This document shows, piece by piece, positions 44,101 to 59,100 of a stretch of 64,000 bases of DNA (the first letter of the stretch is position 1; every line of letters begins with the position of its first letter). The translations under genes and the position numbers were made by a program. This DNA comes from Liolophura sinensis (taxonomy: Eukaryota > Mollusca > Polyplacophora > Chitonida > Chitonidae). The stretch spans positions 25,183,127 through 25,247,126 of the forward strand of contig NC_088297.1 of the NCBI RefSeq assembly GCF_032854445.1, read 5' to 3'. The notes under the pieces were generated by a model. The model made no database searches and was not told the origin of the DNA. It saw only the letters and a program-made list of their open reading frames with translations.

Positions 44101-47100
44101 GGTCTGGCCCCGTGGCGTACTTACAGAAACAGGGCTGACCCATTATTGGCATCCCAGCATCATTAGAAATCCTCTGCAACTGCTGAGTGAAATTTCTGAA
44201 AAAGTAATAACAAAAGATTAATAATACAAGTAACTTTGCATTCTAATGAATTGCAAAGTGTGATGTATTGGACAGATTGCTGATTTATTCACTTAGCGGC
44301 CATACTGAAGATTTCTGGGAAAAACAAATCAATCAAATTTTCATTATCATTTTAGATTAGTCTAATTAATCACTGTTCACAAAATATCAGCCTCGTCTCT
44401 GCATGTGTTCATCAAGTTTCTAATATTTACAAAGAGGGCCGCATTTTAACTTTTTTTTTTAAACTTTAGAATCCTTGTAAGCCAATAAATGGTACAGGTA
44501 CAGATCTGATATTTGCGGAAAGGTACTAATTTGAGTCCTCTACATAATTGTAGAAAATTTGATTGAATTAGCAAATATGGCCAAAGCTGTCAACAAACTT
44601 CATGTACTTAAAAGGCCAAAGATGAGCAAAAAAAGGTGGGCAATGGATATTACAGGATGATGTTGATTACAGTAGAACCTCAGTCCTAGACCTTCCAAAC
44701 TGCATATCGATGCTTTTATGTTCCCTGAATCCATTCCTATCATTTAATATGGAAGATAAACAATACAATTAGGTGATCAAACAAGAGAGACACTGTTCAT
44801 CTCGTCACTCACAATCAGCTGGCCCACCTGCATGGGGCATCGTGTCGCTAGCTGGTAGGCCTATCGCTTGACTTGGCTATAAAAAATAATATTATACCTA
44901 AATTCTTCACGGGTATTACCATAACTCCATTAATGGCCAATTTGTGTCAGGCAAACCAGACGAAACGTGTCTGCGTCATCTACAGTGGCCCGTTATGTGA
45001 GCAAAAATAGGTCATCTTGTCGCCTAGTTGCTATGCTGTTCACGCTTTTTCAGACGCTAATATAACTCTGATATCTTTCAAAATATTTACTGTGAAATTG
45101 TTTTACTTGCATGATTTTCAGGGTGCTAATTAAGAGGTGTATACGCAGGGGTTTATAGATTCAGTCATACGATGGCTTCAGGAATGCACACAGTGGGCGG
45201 GGCCGAATGCATGGACTTGTCACTGCTTTGCAAGGCTTTTCAATACATAATCCCGGCAGATCTTTACTGTATGACGTCGCCCGACCAGGGCTTCACGGCC
45301 GTCAGTGGAACTAGTTAAAATAATATTTTGAAAATACAGTTTACATACTAACACAGCAAAATAATGTGCCCTAGGCATGAGTATGAAAATATAAGCACTG
45401 GGGTTCTCCTTTGTGGTTGATTAAAATACCTCCCTGTGCTTGTTTTTTCATATCTCACCTGAGAGCATCCTCGCGGACGGTCCTCTGCGGCGCGAAGCAG
45501 GCGATGGCCCATACGCGGATCTCGATTCCGCTGTAGAACTGCTTGCCCCTCATGTCCCACACGCCCTGGTTAGGCACAGCCTGGGCCTTGGTCTGGTGCG
45601 ATGGGGACAGTGACAAGAATTAGAAAACAGCAGAAATAATAGCCCCGTCATCGAGACATCGTCAATACGCCACACCCCCCACCTCAAAACTTCCACCACT
45701 CACTCAACAGAATAGATAGAGACCCTATGGAGACGTCTGTACACCACTCACCCCATCTCACATTTCTATTTATTTATTTGATTGGTGTTTTTATGCCATA
45801 CTCTGTATTCTACTTATACACAGCCTGACCATCCGCAGGTTGCTGCCAGACCTACCCATGTATGGCCGGACAAGAAGCCAGCATAAGTTGTCTCAGGCTT
45901 CTAAGACTCGGTCACTGCTGGACAGAGCGATATTTTTCACAGTATTACTTCTTTACCCTGTTGTTTATATCTTTGCTACAGCTAACTAATCTTTCCTCAG
46001 ACAGAAAATAATTTTGCCCTACTCTTGATTGATTTAGTGAACTTTGTAACCACACAATACATTCTTGCCCTAGAAATACATATTTTCAAAATTGCAGATA
46101 AAACACTTCCCATAATGGAGGAAACTTTCTAAATGTGCAGCAAACATCATTACACATTATCATTTGTTGACAAATTTTTGGGTTTCAATTTTGTCAGAAA
46201 GTGATATTCCAATCCTGCTGAAAAATCTTGCCTTGTAAAGAGTACACACTGGATAAACCTCTCTCAGGACATCCACTGCACTTAATACACTTGGATCAAT
46301 TTGCTATTCTAAATCTCCTGCTTTTTTCTAAAGTGGGATCATTTTAGTCAATTAAAGTAGCTGTTCATAGCTATCACTTGAATTACTTGGAATACAACAA
46401 CAGTTTCAGAGTGAAAGATTGCTACAATTTGATTTTTCATTATTATTTCATCTCGAGGGAGTCTTTATTTAACCTGAAGAATACTTGTCATCTTTATGAG
46501 TGGGGTTACCGTGGAGTTTCATATGTGAAAGGAAAAAACCGCACTCATAGCAAATCACCACCGTTTATAGGAATATCCAAAATTCTGATTTAAAACAGTA
46601 ATCCATATTCATTCAACTTCAACACATTTTCACATCAGCAACAGCCAGATGTTTTCAGTAAAAAAAAAGACTGGATTTGTTGTATGGCATGTGTGAAGTG
46701 CAATTGTGATGAGTCACGAGTCACCTTTTCTAAAATGTTAATCTGTGTGAATTTGTCACCACTTGGCAGAAACTGTCAAAATAAGGCAGGGTTTTCCTGT
46801 CACCCACCAGCTGATAACTGAATAGTAATCATCATACAGCTTTCACCGTGTGGGTCGAATACAGGTAAATCTTTCTTCCAATAATTCCTTATGTTTCACA
46901 CATAACAAATAGCACTCTATACTTTACTGAAAACATCTGGATGCATACATATAAATGTGGTCAAATTAATTCATCAACATTTCATTTAAAGCAAAAGCAC
47001 AATCATAACAAAGGATCTTATTTAAAAAAAAAAAACATTTATAAAATGACCATCACCAAAAAGTAGAACCACTTCTTGACTAATAAGCAGAATAGCAAGC

Positions 47101-50100
47101 TTCAAGTGCCAAATTTTAAGCAGAGAATAATAAAATTGCCAATAAGTGTACTTAAAGTGTTAAGTATAGTCAATTTAAGAAGAATACAAGCACAGAATAG
47201 AACTATAAATAGCTGAATACAAGTAATATAATACTGAATAAAAAAAACTTTCTCCAGCTTGGGGGTCACAAATAGACCAATCAAAGAATAGGAAAAAAAT
47301 GGCTGCCATTCTTACGGCCAGGATGAGCAGAAGCATGTCACGATGGCTCTCACTGGCCAATAACACTGCAGGAAAGCTGTATGAAAGAGCAGTTTCTATT
47401 GGACAAAAAGGGAACAGCTGGCAAATTTGGGCCATACAGGATAAAAAACATTCTCACATGATGTGCCATATATTTTTTTCTCTTTTTTTTTTTGACATCG
47501 GTATCCAAAATTCATGGAGAGAAAACATAGTTACCATGGATACCGCATTCTTACCCTGCCTCCATATTGAATTTTGGGTGCATTGAGTACCCGCCCTTGT
47601 ACCTCTGTCATCTGACTACTTATACTGATGCCGAACGTTTGCAGGAAGGGGTCCCCATTGAAATTAGCTTTCCGAACCTGGTGTCAAAAGTGGGTTATAA
47701 CAACAGAATCAGAAGTAAGTCTCTGGAATCATTGACTTTGGGCAGCCTTTTGGGGCGAGGGATGTTTTGGCACACCCAAAACAAAAAACCCGGACAACTT
47801 TGTGGGATCTAGTACACGACCAGCCCTCTCCGCTTTCTGGGAGATTCTAGTCGCATGGGGAAAAACAGGTGAAGAAAAAAAAGATTAATAATAATAATAA
47901 TACGGATGAGAGTGATTAGTGACCAATCAAAACAGAGAAACAAAATGTAATCGTAGCCTACCCGGCCGCCATATTGCAGCTTCGGTGCCGTCAGCACTCG
48001 GCCGCGAACTTCAGTCATCTTGTTAGAAACATTGATCCCAAAAGTTTGCAGATATGGGTCATTGTTGAAGTCAGCTTTGGTGACCTAGTGCATTGAAGTT
48101 TTGTTAGATGAGAGACGATTGGATAACAGCACCACAGCTCGCACCAATGAACACTCTCCTTGCTTCCTCTTATATTCTGTTGTAAGACTTTGCAGTATAA
48201 CTTACAAGCACTTTGAATCATTCCCTGACCTCTGTTTGACTTTGAAACAAATTTGACCTTGAACTCAACCTTGAAATTTGGGTAAATATGGGATGCATGA
48301 ACTAAGTTGTAAATTGAGATCTAGTTTTCCTTTCAGATATCTTCTTTTTCCTATGTTTTGACTCGCACGGTGAAACAACTTTTATTACCAACTGTACAAA
48401 ATTACAACATTACAAAAAGTAATGTTTTGAGCCCCAAAATTAACCACATGACTGCATCTGAAGACGGTGCATCAGAAATGACCTTTCAAATACAAGATGT
48501 CAAAATAATTATAACCATCTGGGGTGGAAGGTGAAAATGTCAGTAAAGAAGTGGATCAAAGGAGGATAAAAGCTATGGTGATCAATTTTAAAATATACAA
48601 CAGGGAAATTTTTAGATTTGATGAATGTAATAAATATTCCTATTCACATCAAATTTCAAAAGCAACATTTAAATCTACATTTCATTTTCTGACCTCATAA
48701 TTTTGAGGACTTATTGTAATCTTAATCTGAATCTTTACTTACTTTTTTCTGATTAATGACGTACATTGATTTTGCACCAATATCACATTGGTAAAGTTTG
48801 TTATAAAACACCTTTAAAATATCAAGGTCAAAATGGTGAAAGGTCAAGGTCAAGCAGAGGTCGTTTCATGGGCAAATGGTATCCCACAATGCCACACTCA
48901 ATCAGCCTATCAGCATCATTCAACAGCTACTCTTGTATAGTCTGACTGCTGAGTTGATTCAAACCACCATCTTCACATCATATGTTCAGTAAAAACACAA
49001 AAAAGAAGTCATTTCCCATGACAAGCTTTTCCGGAGCAGTATTTTCAGATTTTTTTTTTCCATCACAGAAATACCATTGTCATAACAGCTACAGCGTTGA
49101 TTTTTTTCTAAGCAGACCAGTTTTTCATGGCATATATTTTTTATATCAATAAAGACTGTTTACATCAAAATGATCTTGGTTCTCTAATGTTTTCAGAGGA
49201 CAATCAACAAGCGAAAAAAAATTTTCATAGATAGTCAAAATTTCCCAAACAATTCCAATATTTTCTTGCCTTGGGAATTAGCATTACAAATATTGACGTC
49301 TCACTATGACAAAAAGTTACCTCCAAAATTTTAATGTTTTTACAACACAAGTCCTGTTCTTGAGGAAGTTCAAGCTTTGAGCTACTCAGAATACAGCCAC
49401 GAATAGTTTTTTAGTTTAGAGCATTAGTCAGTCTGGCTGGCAGTCACAATGGTAAATTTGGATGAAAAAATTCAATGATTTCATAATGTGACAATCACAC
49501 TCCTGTAAGGTCAAAAACCGAAGCGGCAATTTTGAAGTCATTGTTTCAAATTACATGGTGACCTGCTGGCATTTGATAAGGAGAAAACTTTTACAACCAG
49601 TGCCAAAATTTTGTTCATGTACTCTTGTTTGGCATAATATAAACTCCAGAAGAGCTACATCATTGGTTAATGTCAACAACAACAACACTTATCAATTTAT
49701 TACACATTACCAACAGGATAACAATAAAATGTTACTTTTCAACTGAAAACAGATTCTTTATGAAGTTTTGTGGTGGTAGCCTTCGTTCCATACAGTTCAC
49801 AGACAAACATGTCAAATATCTAGACACTTCTTAAACTTAATCATATTTCTAGAATGGCCCACCAATGGTGTTTTACTTCTGTAATGACTACATATAAAGG
49901 TATGTATCCTTTTCTTTCTTTGTTAATAATACACTTTTTATTTCTTCTTTGAAATTAAAAAATTTTGACTTAAAAATTTAGGAGGAATCGTGTTGCTATT
50001 CAAATCTTCAGGACTATAAACTCCCGAAAAGGACAAGTATCAAAAAGATCTGAAGAAAATCAACAGAAATTTTCTTCAATGTTTTAAATTTCGCGGGACA

Positions 50101-53100
50101 TTTAAAGCCGGGATACAATATACCACCATAAAGCTGTCCACCATTCAAACATCATGGTTTTTACACAACATACACATGTTAATTGAAGAGAGTAAAACAA
50201 ACAATATCATGATAAGACAATGTCAACCAAGTACAGCATGAATCTCAATGAAAATCAGTGAGGAATTTTTTCCGCATCAATGTACCGGTATCCATATATT
50301 TTGTAATGAGCTTTATATGGTTTGAAGGAATATGAAGTATACACCTGAATGACTTCAAAATTCAATACAATTAATTTCACCAATGTAAATTTGCACATTA
50401 ACAAAAGATGGCTTAAACGAATAATCAATATATATTTTAAGATGAAACGACGACAGACTAGGCTGTTAAAAATACTGTATGGGTCACAAGAATTCTTAGA
50501 AAAAGATTTTATACAATTTTAAACCAGCCTAGTTTTCCAGTAGTAGAGGGGTCAAACTTCCCCATCAAAAGAAAGCAAATCTTGTACGTTAATGTCAAGC
50601 AGAGACCCTTTATGTCTCTCTGACAGACAAATTTAGATTATGTCCTTTCATTGCTGATCTTCACTCAGAGGGATCTCTGCTGTTCCAGGCGCTACAAGAT
50701 TTACCTCTCTTGTCAAAGGTGGGATTGACCTCTGTACTACTGTATTTAATCAGTAATCCCATAACAAATACTTCACAAAAAACCCACCAGGTTGTTGATT
50801 TCTCTTTCCCGATCAGGTGCGGATCTCGCCGTTGCCTGAAAAAGATCATTTGATTGTGTTAGTAAATCTGCCAAAGCTTCTATAACAACCTTAGTACTAT
50901 CTCTTGTTAATGAACTAGGGATGAATACTAAATCTGATCCTAACTACTACTAACTACTTAAATTGTTTAAACGGCAATTACAATTTAAGTATTTATTTCT
51001 TCAGCTACAGAAAATTTGGAAAACGTAACTTTGGCAACTAGTGATGCACATTTTTCTACAAATAATTCACACAAACTGTAACTTGTACAATTAGTACTTT
51101 TCAAACAACCACAACATGTATCGAGCTCACTGATAAAGGTTTGATAACTTCTACACCACTATTTGCACTACTGAGCTTCCTAGTACCTACAGAATAAATG
51201 ATATCTGTTTTACATTTCAAATTATTGGAGGCACTGTTGTTTGGGTTTCTTTTTTTTCTTTCAGACAAAAACATGCAGCATATCTTCCAAGCTTTTACAT
51301 AACCATTACAATTCATGCAACCAGTTTTTGAAAATTCTGAACACAAAAATTCTTTGAACAAAAACCAAACAAGCTCGTGTTCTTCTAACCTTTTTCAACA
51401 TAAGTTGTTCTTCCAAAAATATCTTTTCACTTTATTGGCTATCAGAGCTAATACTAAATCCAGTCACAAGTTATTTTCTGCTCAATGGATCACTTACTGG
51501 AGTGAGACTCTGAACTGTCAAAAGACAAAGCCTCTATTTCTGAATGCTGATATAACCGTTTTCATTATAACCGATAACAACCTTTACATGAACACTGATA
51601 TACACAAAGGCTAGAGTACAGTCAGTAAATATAAAGAAAATCTAGGTGCTAAACCTAAGGGTCGGTTAAATATCTAACACGCAGCTTGTTATAGCAAAGC
51701 ACAGAAGACAGAAAATAAGATTAAAGAACAGACAACACAATGAAAAGCTTAAAGTTCAAACTTTTCCAGGGCAAAAGCTTATATATGAAAGAGCACTTGT
51801 GCCCTATAAGGTTTTAAAATGAAACTTAAGAGTAAGGATCAGTCAAGTCAGTTAGTCAGGTCAAAATTTGTACGGTACACTGCCTCGTATACTTATCTGT
51901 TACACATTGTCAATGGAAAAAGAACAATTGCGAAGCAAAAGCCATATAATTTCCTTCTCTTTATCATAAGTAATACTGAAAGAGTATTAGAAATGCTTTG
52001 TCATTACTTAACTATAAATGTAACAGCATCAGAAAAATTCCTTTGTCACTTAGTCTTCTCTAGATCTGCTAAAAGCACCATCTGAACTATACTGTGCCCC
52101 TTCAACTAAACAGCAGCAGTCCTACTGGTTAATTTTGTGCGCTTACATTTTTTAATAAGCTCTTTCTATGATTCTAATTCCAGAATTAAGGCTCAATGAA
52201 ATGCAAGAGTAACTTCTGTCCCTCAAGTATGTTATGGCAAGGGCGTAGCAGGCTTGTGGAGACAAGATGCCTATGAACATCAGCTTTGGTTCCTTCCCTT
52301 ATCTCTTACAGTTTGACCTTGATGAAGGTCATAACATTTATTTTACTGTCTTTGCTCGCCTCTGAGTGTTTGACCATGGTAAATGTCACTGCCTGACTGA
52401 CTGGATTTTCTAATCATAATTCTTTATTTTCTTCCCTAGCCTCTTACAGTTTGACCTTGATGAAGGTCATAACATTTATTCTGAGTGTTTGACCATGGTA
52501 AATGTCACTGTCTCATTGACTGGATTTTCTAATCATAATTCTTTATTTTCTTCCCTAGCCTCTTATGGTTTGACCTTGATGAAGGTCATAACATTTATTC
52601 TGAGTGTTTGACCATGGTAAATGTCACTGCCTGATTGACTGGATTTTCTAATCATAATTCTTTATTTTCTTCCCTAGCCTCTTACAGTTTGACCTTGATG
52701 AAGGTCATAACATTTATTCTGAGTGTTTGACCATGGTAAATGTCACCACCTGATTGACTGGATTTTCTAATCATAATTCTTTATTTTCTTCCCTAGCCTC
52801 TTACAGTTTGACCTTGATCAAGGTCATCACAAACCAATACTGATTCTCTTTCATAACCTTTTTATATTTGACTTTGCTCAATCATCATACCATCAACTTG
52901 GTTTTCCAACCATTATTCTTGATTTTTGTCCCCTTCACTGTTCTCAAATGTTGAACTTTAAATTTGACCTTGGTCAAGGTCATCACCAACATTAGCTTTC
53001 CAGTCATAATTCTTCATCCATGGCCATTATTTTTTTTTGCTTTACCTCAAAGTTTAATCTTGCTAAAGGTCATCACCAGACAGATTTGGGTTTCAAACCA

Positions 53101-56100
53101 AAATTCCTGAGCTTTGTTTTCTTGTCTAAACATCCTGAACATTGACCTTCGTGAAGGTTCCTTAACACATAAAAATTGGTTTTCCTGTCATATTTCTTGA
53201 GATTTGCTTTTTCCTCTAATCTCTGAAGTTGCAAGGTTAAAGTCATCACCAGGTAATGTTTGGGTGTGCAATCAGACTTTTGTATATTTTTACACTTAAG
53301 GTACAATTTTTGCGCACCTACTGTAATTTCAGAAAACAGACAATCACATGCTTTTTTTCTGAAATGATCCGTTTTAGATTCCAGGTGTAGATATTTTTGC
53401 CTGAGATATGTATAGCTTGTTTTCAGTTTGGGACAAATTTCAACGTCTTGAATCTTATGTGCAAATCAGTTACGATCCAAACAACACAGATACATATATT
53501 TCACAGTACAACACCAACAACATCTCCAGCACTCCAATCAAACAAGCTAAAAGTAGGTCAGGGTGGAGAGGTCAAGGTTACAAGGTCATTTGTGGGATGG
53601 GAAGAGAGTCAGGGTCGGGAAGCAAAGGTGTGAAGGGGAGATAATTCTAAACAAATCTGGAGACCAAAATTAAACAGAGGCAGAGGAAATTAAAGCTGAA
53701 GATTTTCAATGGACACATAAGTCCTTCCAGCTAAGTTTTATTTAGTTGAAAACATGAAAATTGGAATCCTTATTGTTCGCAAGATTTACAAGAAATGTTT
53801 GAGACGCTGACACAGTTTAGAATGGGGTTAATAGCATAACAAAACATTCTATACTGTACAAAAAACTAATATGTACATTGACACAGGTTAGCATATTTTA
53901 CAACAAATGACAAACATGCATCATTCATCTCCGTTTTATTTTGGTTTGACCTTTTCCAGGATTCCGACACAGAAACATGAAAAAGACCCAAGAATTATCT
54001 CCCTTGGCAACGAACATGACAATGATAAAACCAAGAATAGTGCCTCCACCACACATGCAAACGTAGCCTTAACCAGTAACGTATTTGGGAAACCTTGATC
54101 ATAGTAGATGTCTGCATGTCCGTTAGTTTCTTAATGCATCGCTGGCCCCCTACAATGTTACAGACCTAAAACAAGAAGAAGGGAGACAAATTGTGATACA
54201 ATTACAATATCGAGAGACCAGCAGGGAATCAATGAATGAATGCGTAAAAATTTAAACAGCTTTGATAACAGATGTATGTAAATATGCTGGTTTGAGGCTT
54301 AACATCATAGTTAACAAGTTTTCAGTCACATGACGACAAGGAGTCATCAGGTGTATGTGTGTGCATGCTGTGTCTTGTGGTAGATCGAGTCTACACCACA
54401 GCCACTGAAGTATCATGCCAAAAACACCAGACATGATACACAACAAGTCATGTTACACTGACACCAGGGTCAACCAGTCCTATTTCCTTGCTTTAAACTC
54501 TCCGTGCTGAGCGCCATGCGAGGTAGCAACAAGTGCCATTTTTAGTTTTTGTTACGGCTCAAACCAGGTTTGATCCCGGGTCTCCAAAATTCGAGGCAGA
54601 CGCTCTAACCATTAGGCCACCAAAGTGGTTCCGAGACCAGAAACGAGATGAAGGGAGAAAACAATTCATCATTGGAGGTATTAATTTACTTATCTGATTG
54701 TTGTTTGCCACCAAACCCAAGAATTCAACATAATATGGAAAATGTGCTCCAAGTAGATATAATTCAGCTAGTCCTCATATAATTTTAAACAACATATTTT
54801 AATAGTTTAATCACTCAAACTCTGGAGTTTTCCATTCCCCTGAAAAAGTTGGATGTATGGAAAATGAGTTCAGAAAATAGTTGAAAATTGTCAGCCCAGC
54901 TGAGTTTACCAAGAGTCTTTCAAAAATAAACTTCTTAAAATATCAGTAATTTTTTTGGCCAAGTATTTGTTGTCGACCAGAGGTATTTCCGCCTCTAACA
55001 CAATCATGTATGGACCAGTACTTACTTCTAATGGTAGATATGTGTGTTTCTGTTCTTGACCCACTTGTAGACATGGCAAGTGTGGGTACCTGGAATGGAC
55101 AAAAGACACAAAACACGGTTTGCTCAGATCAAAAGTATAACACAAAACACAGTTTGCTCACAACAGAAGAATGACACAAACCACAGTTTGCTCAGAACAG
55201 AAGTATGACACAAAACAGTTTGCTCAGAACAGAAGTATGACACAAAACAGTTTACTCAGGACAGAAGTATGACACAAACCAGTTTGCTCAGGACAGAAGT
55301 ATGACACAAACCAGTTTGCTCAGAACAGAAGTATGACACAAAACAGTTTGCTCAGGACAGAAGCATGACACAAACCACAGTTTGCTCACAGCAGAAGTAT
55401 GACACAAACCACAGTTTGCTCAGAACAGAAGCATGACACAAACCACAGTTTGCTCACAACAGAAGTATGACACAAAACAGTTTACTCAGGACAGAAGTAT
55501 GACACAAACCACAGTTTGCTCACAACAGAAGTATGACACAAAACAGTTTACTCAGGACAGAAGTATGACACAAACACAGTTTACTCAGGACAGAAGTATG
55601 ACACAAACACAGTTTGCTCACAGCAGAAGAATATCGGCACTTTTTCCCAAACTTCACTGTGTTTGTTGATTTATTTCCTTATTCGATTGGTGTTTTATGC
55701 TGCACTCAAGGCTATTTCACTTATACATCAGGGGCCAGCATTATGGTGGGAGGAAACCAGGTTGATTTACTTGATTTACTTGATTGCCCACGAAAGAATT
55801 TTTAATTTATATGATGATAGCCCATGGCAATGGAGAGCCCAGCGTAAAGTCCCCAGACAAAGCAAAACTAGCTAGATCTGGATTTGAACCTGCGGCCTCA
55901 GTGGCCTGGGGCTGATCAATTGTGCAAAGATTAGCACATTATGCCACTGAGCCAGCGAGTGTCAAACAACAATGTTCGCTTTGTGGGTCAGTGGGTTTTT
56001 ACTTACTGTAACTTCATCTTGTAACGCTCCAGGAAGTATCTTGCAACTGTACACTCCACGGTCTGCCCCGAATCCAGCTGAAGTGGGAACCTGGAGAGTG

Positions 56101-59100
56101 TGGGGGGGAAAAAGACATGGTTGAGTTGATGAGAGGGTGAAGGATGGTGGAGGGGGTTGATTCAGTCGGGCAAGCACATGAAGAACAAGTCAACATGACT
56201 GGACAAGGATCAATCAATTTGATTTCCAGCCAATGAGCTTGACTACGAGATTCCCTTGAACCTATCACACGTCCAATTTTGTTCTATGTCAGCTTATCTC
56301 CTGAGGATAGACAGACGCTGATGAGAACAGTAAAACCTGGAGGCTGTGAGGTAAAACCAGAAACATGGTATGAACTTACGACTGCGTCTGTGCTGGCCTT
56401 CTGGTTACGTTGCAGACACGATACTTTCGCTTCATTGTACCGCAATGGGTTATCTCCACTTTCAGTCCTACAATCAAATTAAAAACTTCACTTAAAATTA
56501 TTATTCCCACTGTCACTACTAGTCAAAATGGTTTTCAATATAACATGAGACAAATAGTCTCAAGGGGAATTATTTCAACACAGCACACAAACCAAACGTA
56601 AACAAGACCGCTACAAAAAAAAAAGTCAAATCCTTAAATAAAACACACAAAGAGATGAACTCGAAAAAATAATTCAGTGAAAACTTAACAGAGATGACAT
56701 TTAACGCAGATCTCAGTGCTGAGAGCAAGTTGCATTGTAGCGCACATTAATTAACAGTGGTCAGAACAATTTCCAATCCATTTTCAGCAGATGTGAAGAT
56801 CCTGGCATGGACCGTAAATTAATGAAAAATCTTTTGAAAATAATCCTTTCAAAACCCAAGTTTTCAAGGTCATCCCCTTCCCACAGACCAGATTTTAAGG
56901 TCATTTCTTCAAAAGATCACTTTATCATCATTCTCAAGAAAATTGGTTTTCTGGTCACTTCGTCAATCCGTTTTTAACGACATTCCGTCAAAGAGAGTTT
57001 TCAAGCAAATCTCTGAAAGGTTCAGTTTAAGGACCTTCTCACAAAAGGTCATTTTTCAATAAGCAAATACAAGAAGGTCCACACTAAAACTGGGAAGCAA
57101 TGTGTGAACATAGCTAAAATAAAAATCAAATTTATAAAGAAAACATTTCTTTATGCTGAACTTATTCATTCTAGGCAAGGAAAAAGCAAGGCAGAAGGAA
57201 GCTTTCCAAACAGGTCCACTGCAAAGCACAAAATGCAAGCAAAGCAGAAACAAGAGGCAAAGTAAAACAAGCCAGTCAGGGTAATACAACAACTAGGTGA
57301 GACTACATGCATGCTCGATTGCACCGGTGTTCTGTTTCGCTCGTACCAACATAAAGCGAACAGTGCAATGAAACCACAGCATTCATTTTACCAGTTGTTA
57401 CACTAAATGCTTTATAACCTAATCAATTTCTCCTAAACGACTCGGGTCAATACATCTGGTCGATCCCTACTGAGGACAATATCAATGGTCAGGTGTATGG
57501 GTTGAGCAAAAATCATCTTAAAAGCCAAATGGCAATTAAACCAGGCTTTTTATCAGCTAATTCATCAACAGACAGTTTGGCAGAAATGTGGCAACTGTTT
57601 ATACGAGATCAGAACTCCATCACTGCTAGGGGCATCGTTTTTTTTTTCTTCGCTTCCTCTTTTTTGTTCGACATTTGTAAAGACATAGATTTCCCAGCAT
57701 TTTGAAGATATAGCACAATAATAGAGTATGACATGAGGTTACCAAATCCACCCAGGCATGCACTGAAGCCACCTGGTGGAGAGAAAGAGTGAGCACTCTC
57801 ATTCACAATTCTGTTGCTTTTCTCTTTCGCGCACGAATACAATCCAATCTCTAAGCCATAACACTTCTTCTATACTTCAACAACAATACTGTAATCAGCC
57901 AACATGCACTTTACAGATACTCTTCACAGGAATTGATGTAGATCTATCAGAGATAGCTCCGCAATCACTGAGCCAAGCAAATTAACTATCCACTTTCTAC
58001 AGCCAATATGGTTATTTGATACAGTAAGCAAGAACAATTTGTGTAACAGCTACTACTCCACAACTGTGCTTATGAAAAAAACTAATCCATCTACACAGAC
58101 ATCTTTGTGAAAGAAAGAGGGCATAGCCCATTCATTTTAGATGAAATGTCCCTAGAGCCATATAAAAAAAGATGGAATCGCGCCTTCAGCACTAATGGGT
58201 ATTCACAGCAGACATTTTCCATTCTGGAATCGACATCACACAAGTTTGAGTGATTAACACCATTTGTTTTGATTAGTCTTTTTCGTCCTCACCCAGAAAG
58301 TTTCACTTGTAAGAATGTTACCATTTTGCAATGAGAAAAAAATGTTGAAAAAAAGATAATCATATTTTGATCTTCACAAACTTAATATGTCAATATTTCC
58401 TCATCACATTTCTTAGGACTACCATTTACCCATGGCTTGCTGTATAGAAGACTTAAAATGCCTTTAAAACACTTTCAAAATCTTGTTTTTTTTTAAAGCG
58501 CATTAGTTCACAACTCTCTGCATTACTTCTTGAAAGCCAGAGGGAGGTTATGAATCCAAAAAAAAAATATATACACCTGCTATTGTTAACACTATCACAG
58601 GATGTGTCGCAAACTGAGACAGGCCTCTTAACTCAGACGGTTTTTCATCACAAGCGCATTTGTTAAATCAAAATAAGAACAAAAGTCAAAGGTTAAGTTC
58701 TCTGATATGTGATGATTTTGGAGTTAAATTCTTAAGATATTTTTCTGAGCAAAATATCTTCGCAAATGTCTTCCATGCCTGCATAGTTTATCTTTACTGA
58801 TTTCCGCCATTTTTATCCTTCACGTTGCCAAGCTGACGTCCCCGGTACATCTCCTGAACACGTGTACATACAAAAAGAATTACAAGACTCTTGCAGTCTA
58901 CGATCTACAGAGTTGTGTCCCCTTGGGAGAATACTAGCATTGTGTAACAACTGTCCAATGAATGAGCATAGGTATGGAGAGATATAGAGTGCAGGGTTAT
59001 CAGTTTGCTGAGGGAAAGAGAGGGACTTTGTCAGCCATGTTGTGACACCGACGGCCACGACAAATACACCGACAACAACGTCCTCGTTGCTGCCCTCTCT

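Noticed and set aside
47555-47677. Version B of the L2 exon as a decayed pseudo-exon
   Set aside because: It is fully open, keeps both splice sites, phase and length, and preserves the family's conserved residues.
54560-54640. Possible tRNA gene from the gatcccggg and tail motifs
   Set aside because: No full cloverleaf; it sits at the end of an old SINE copy and is better read as its tRNA-like tail.
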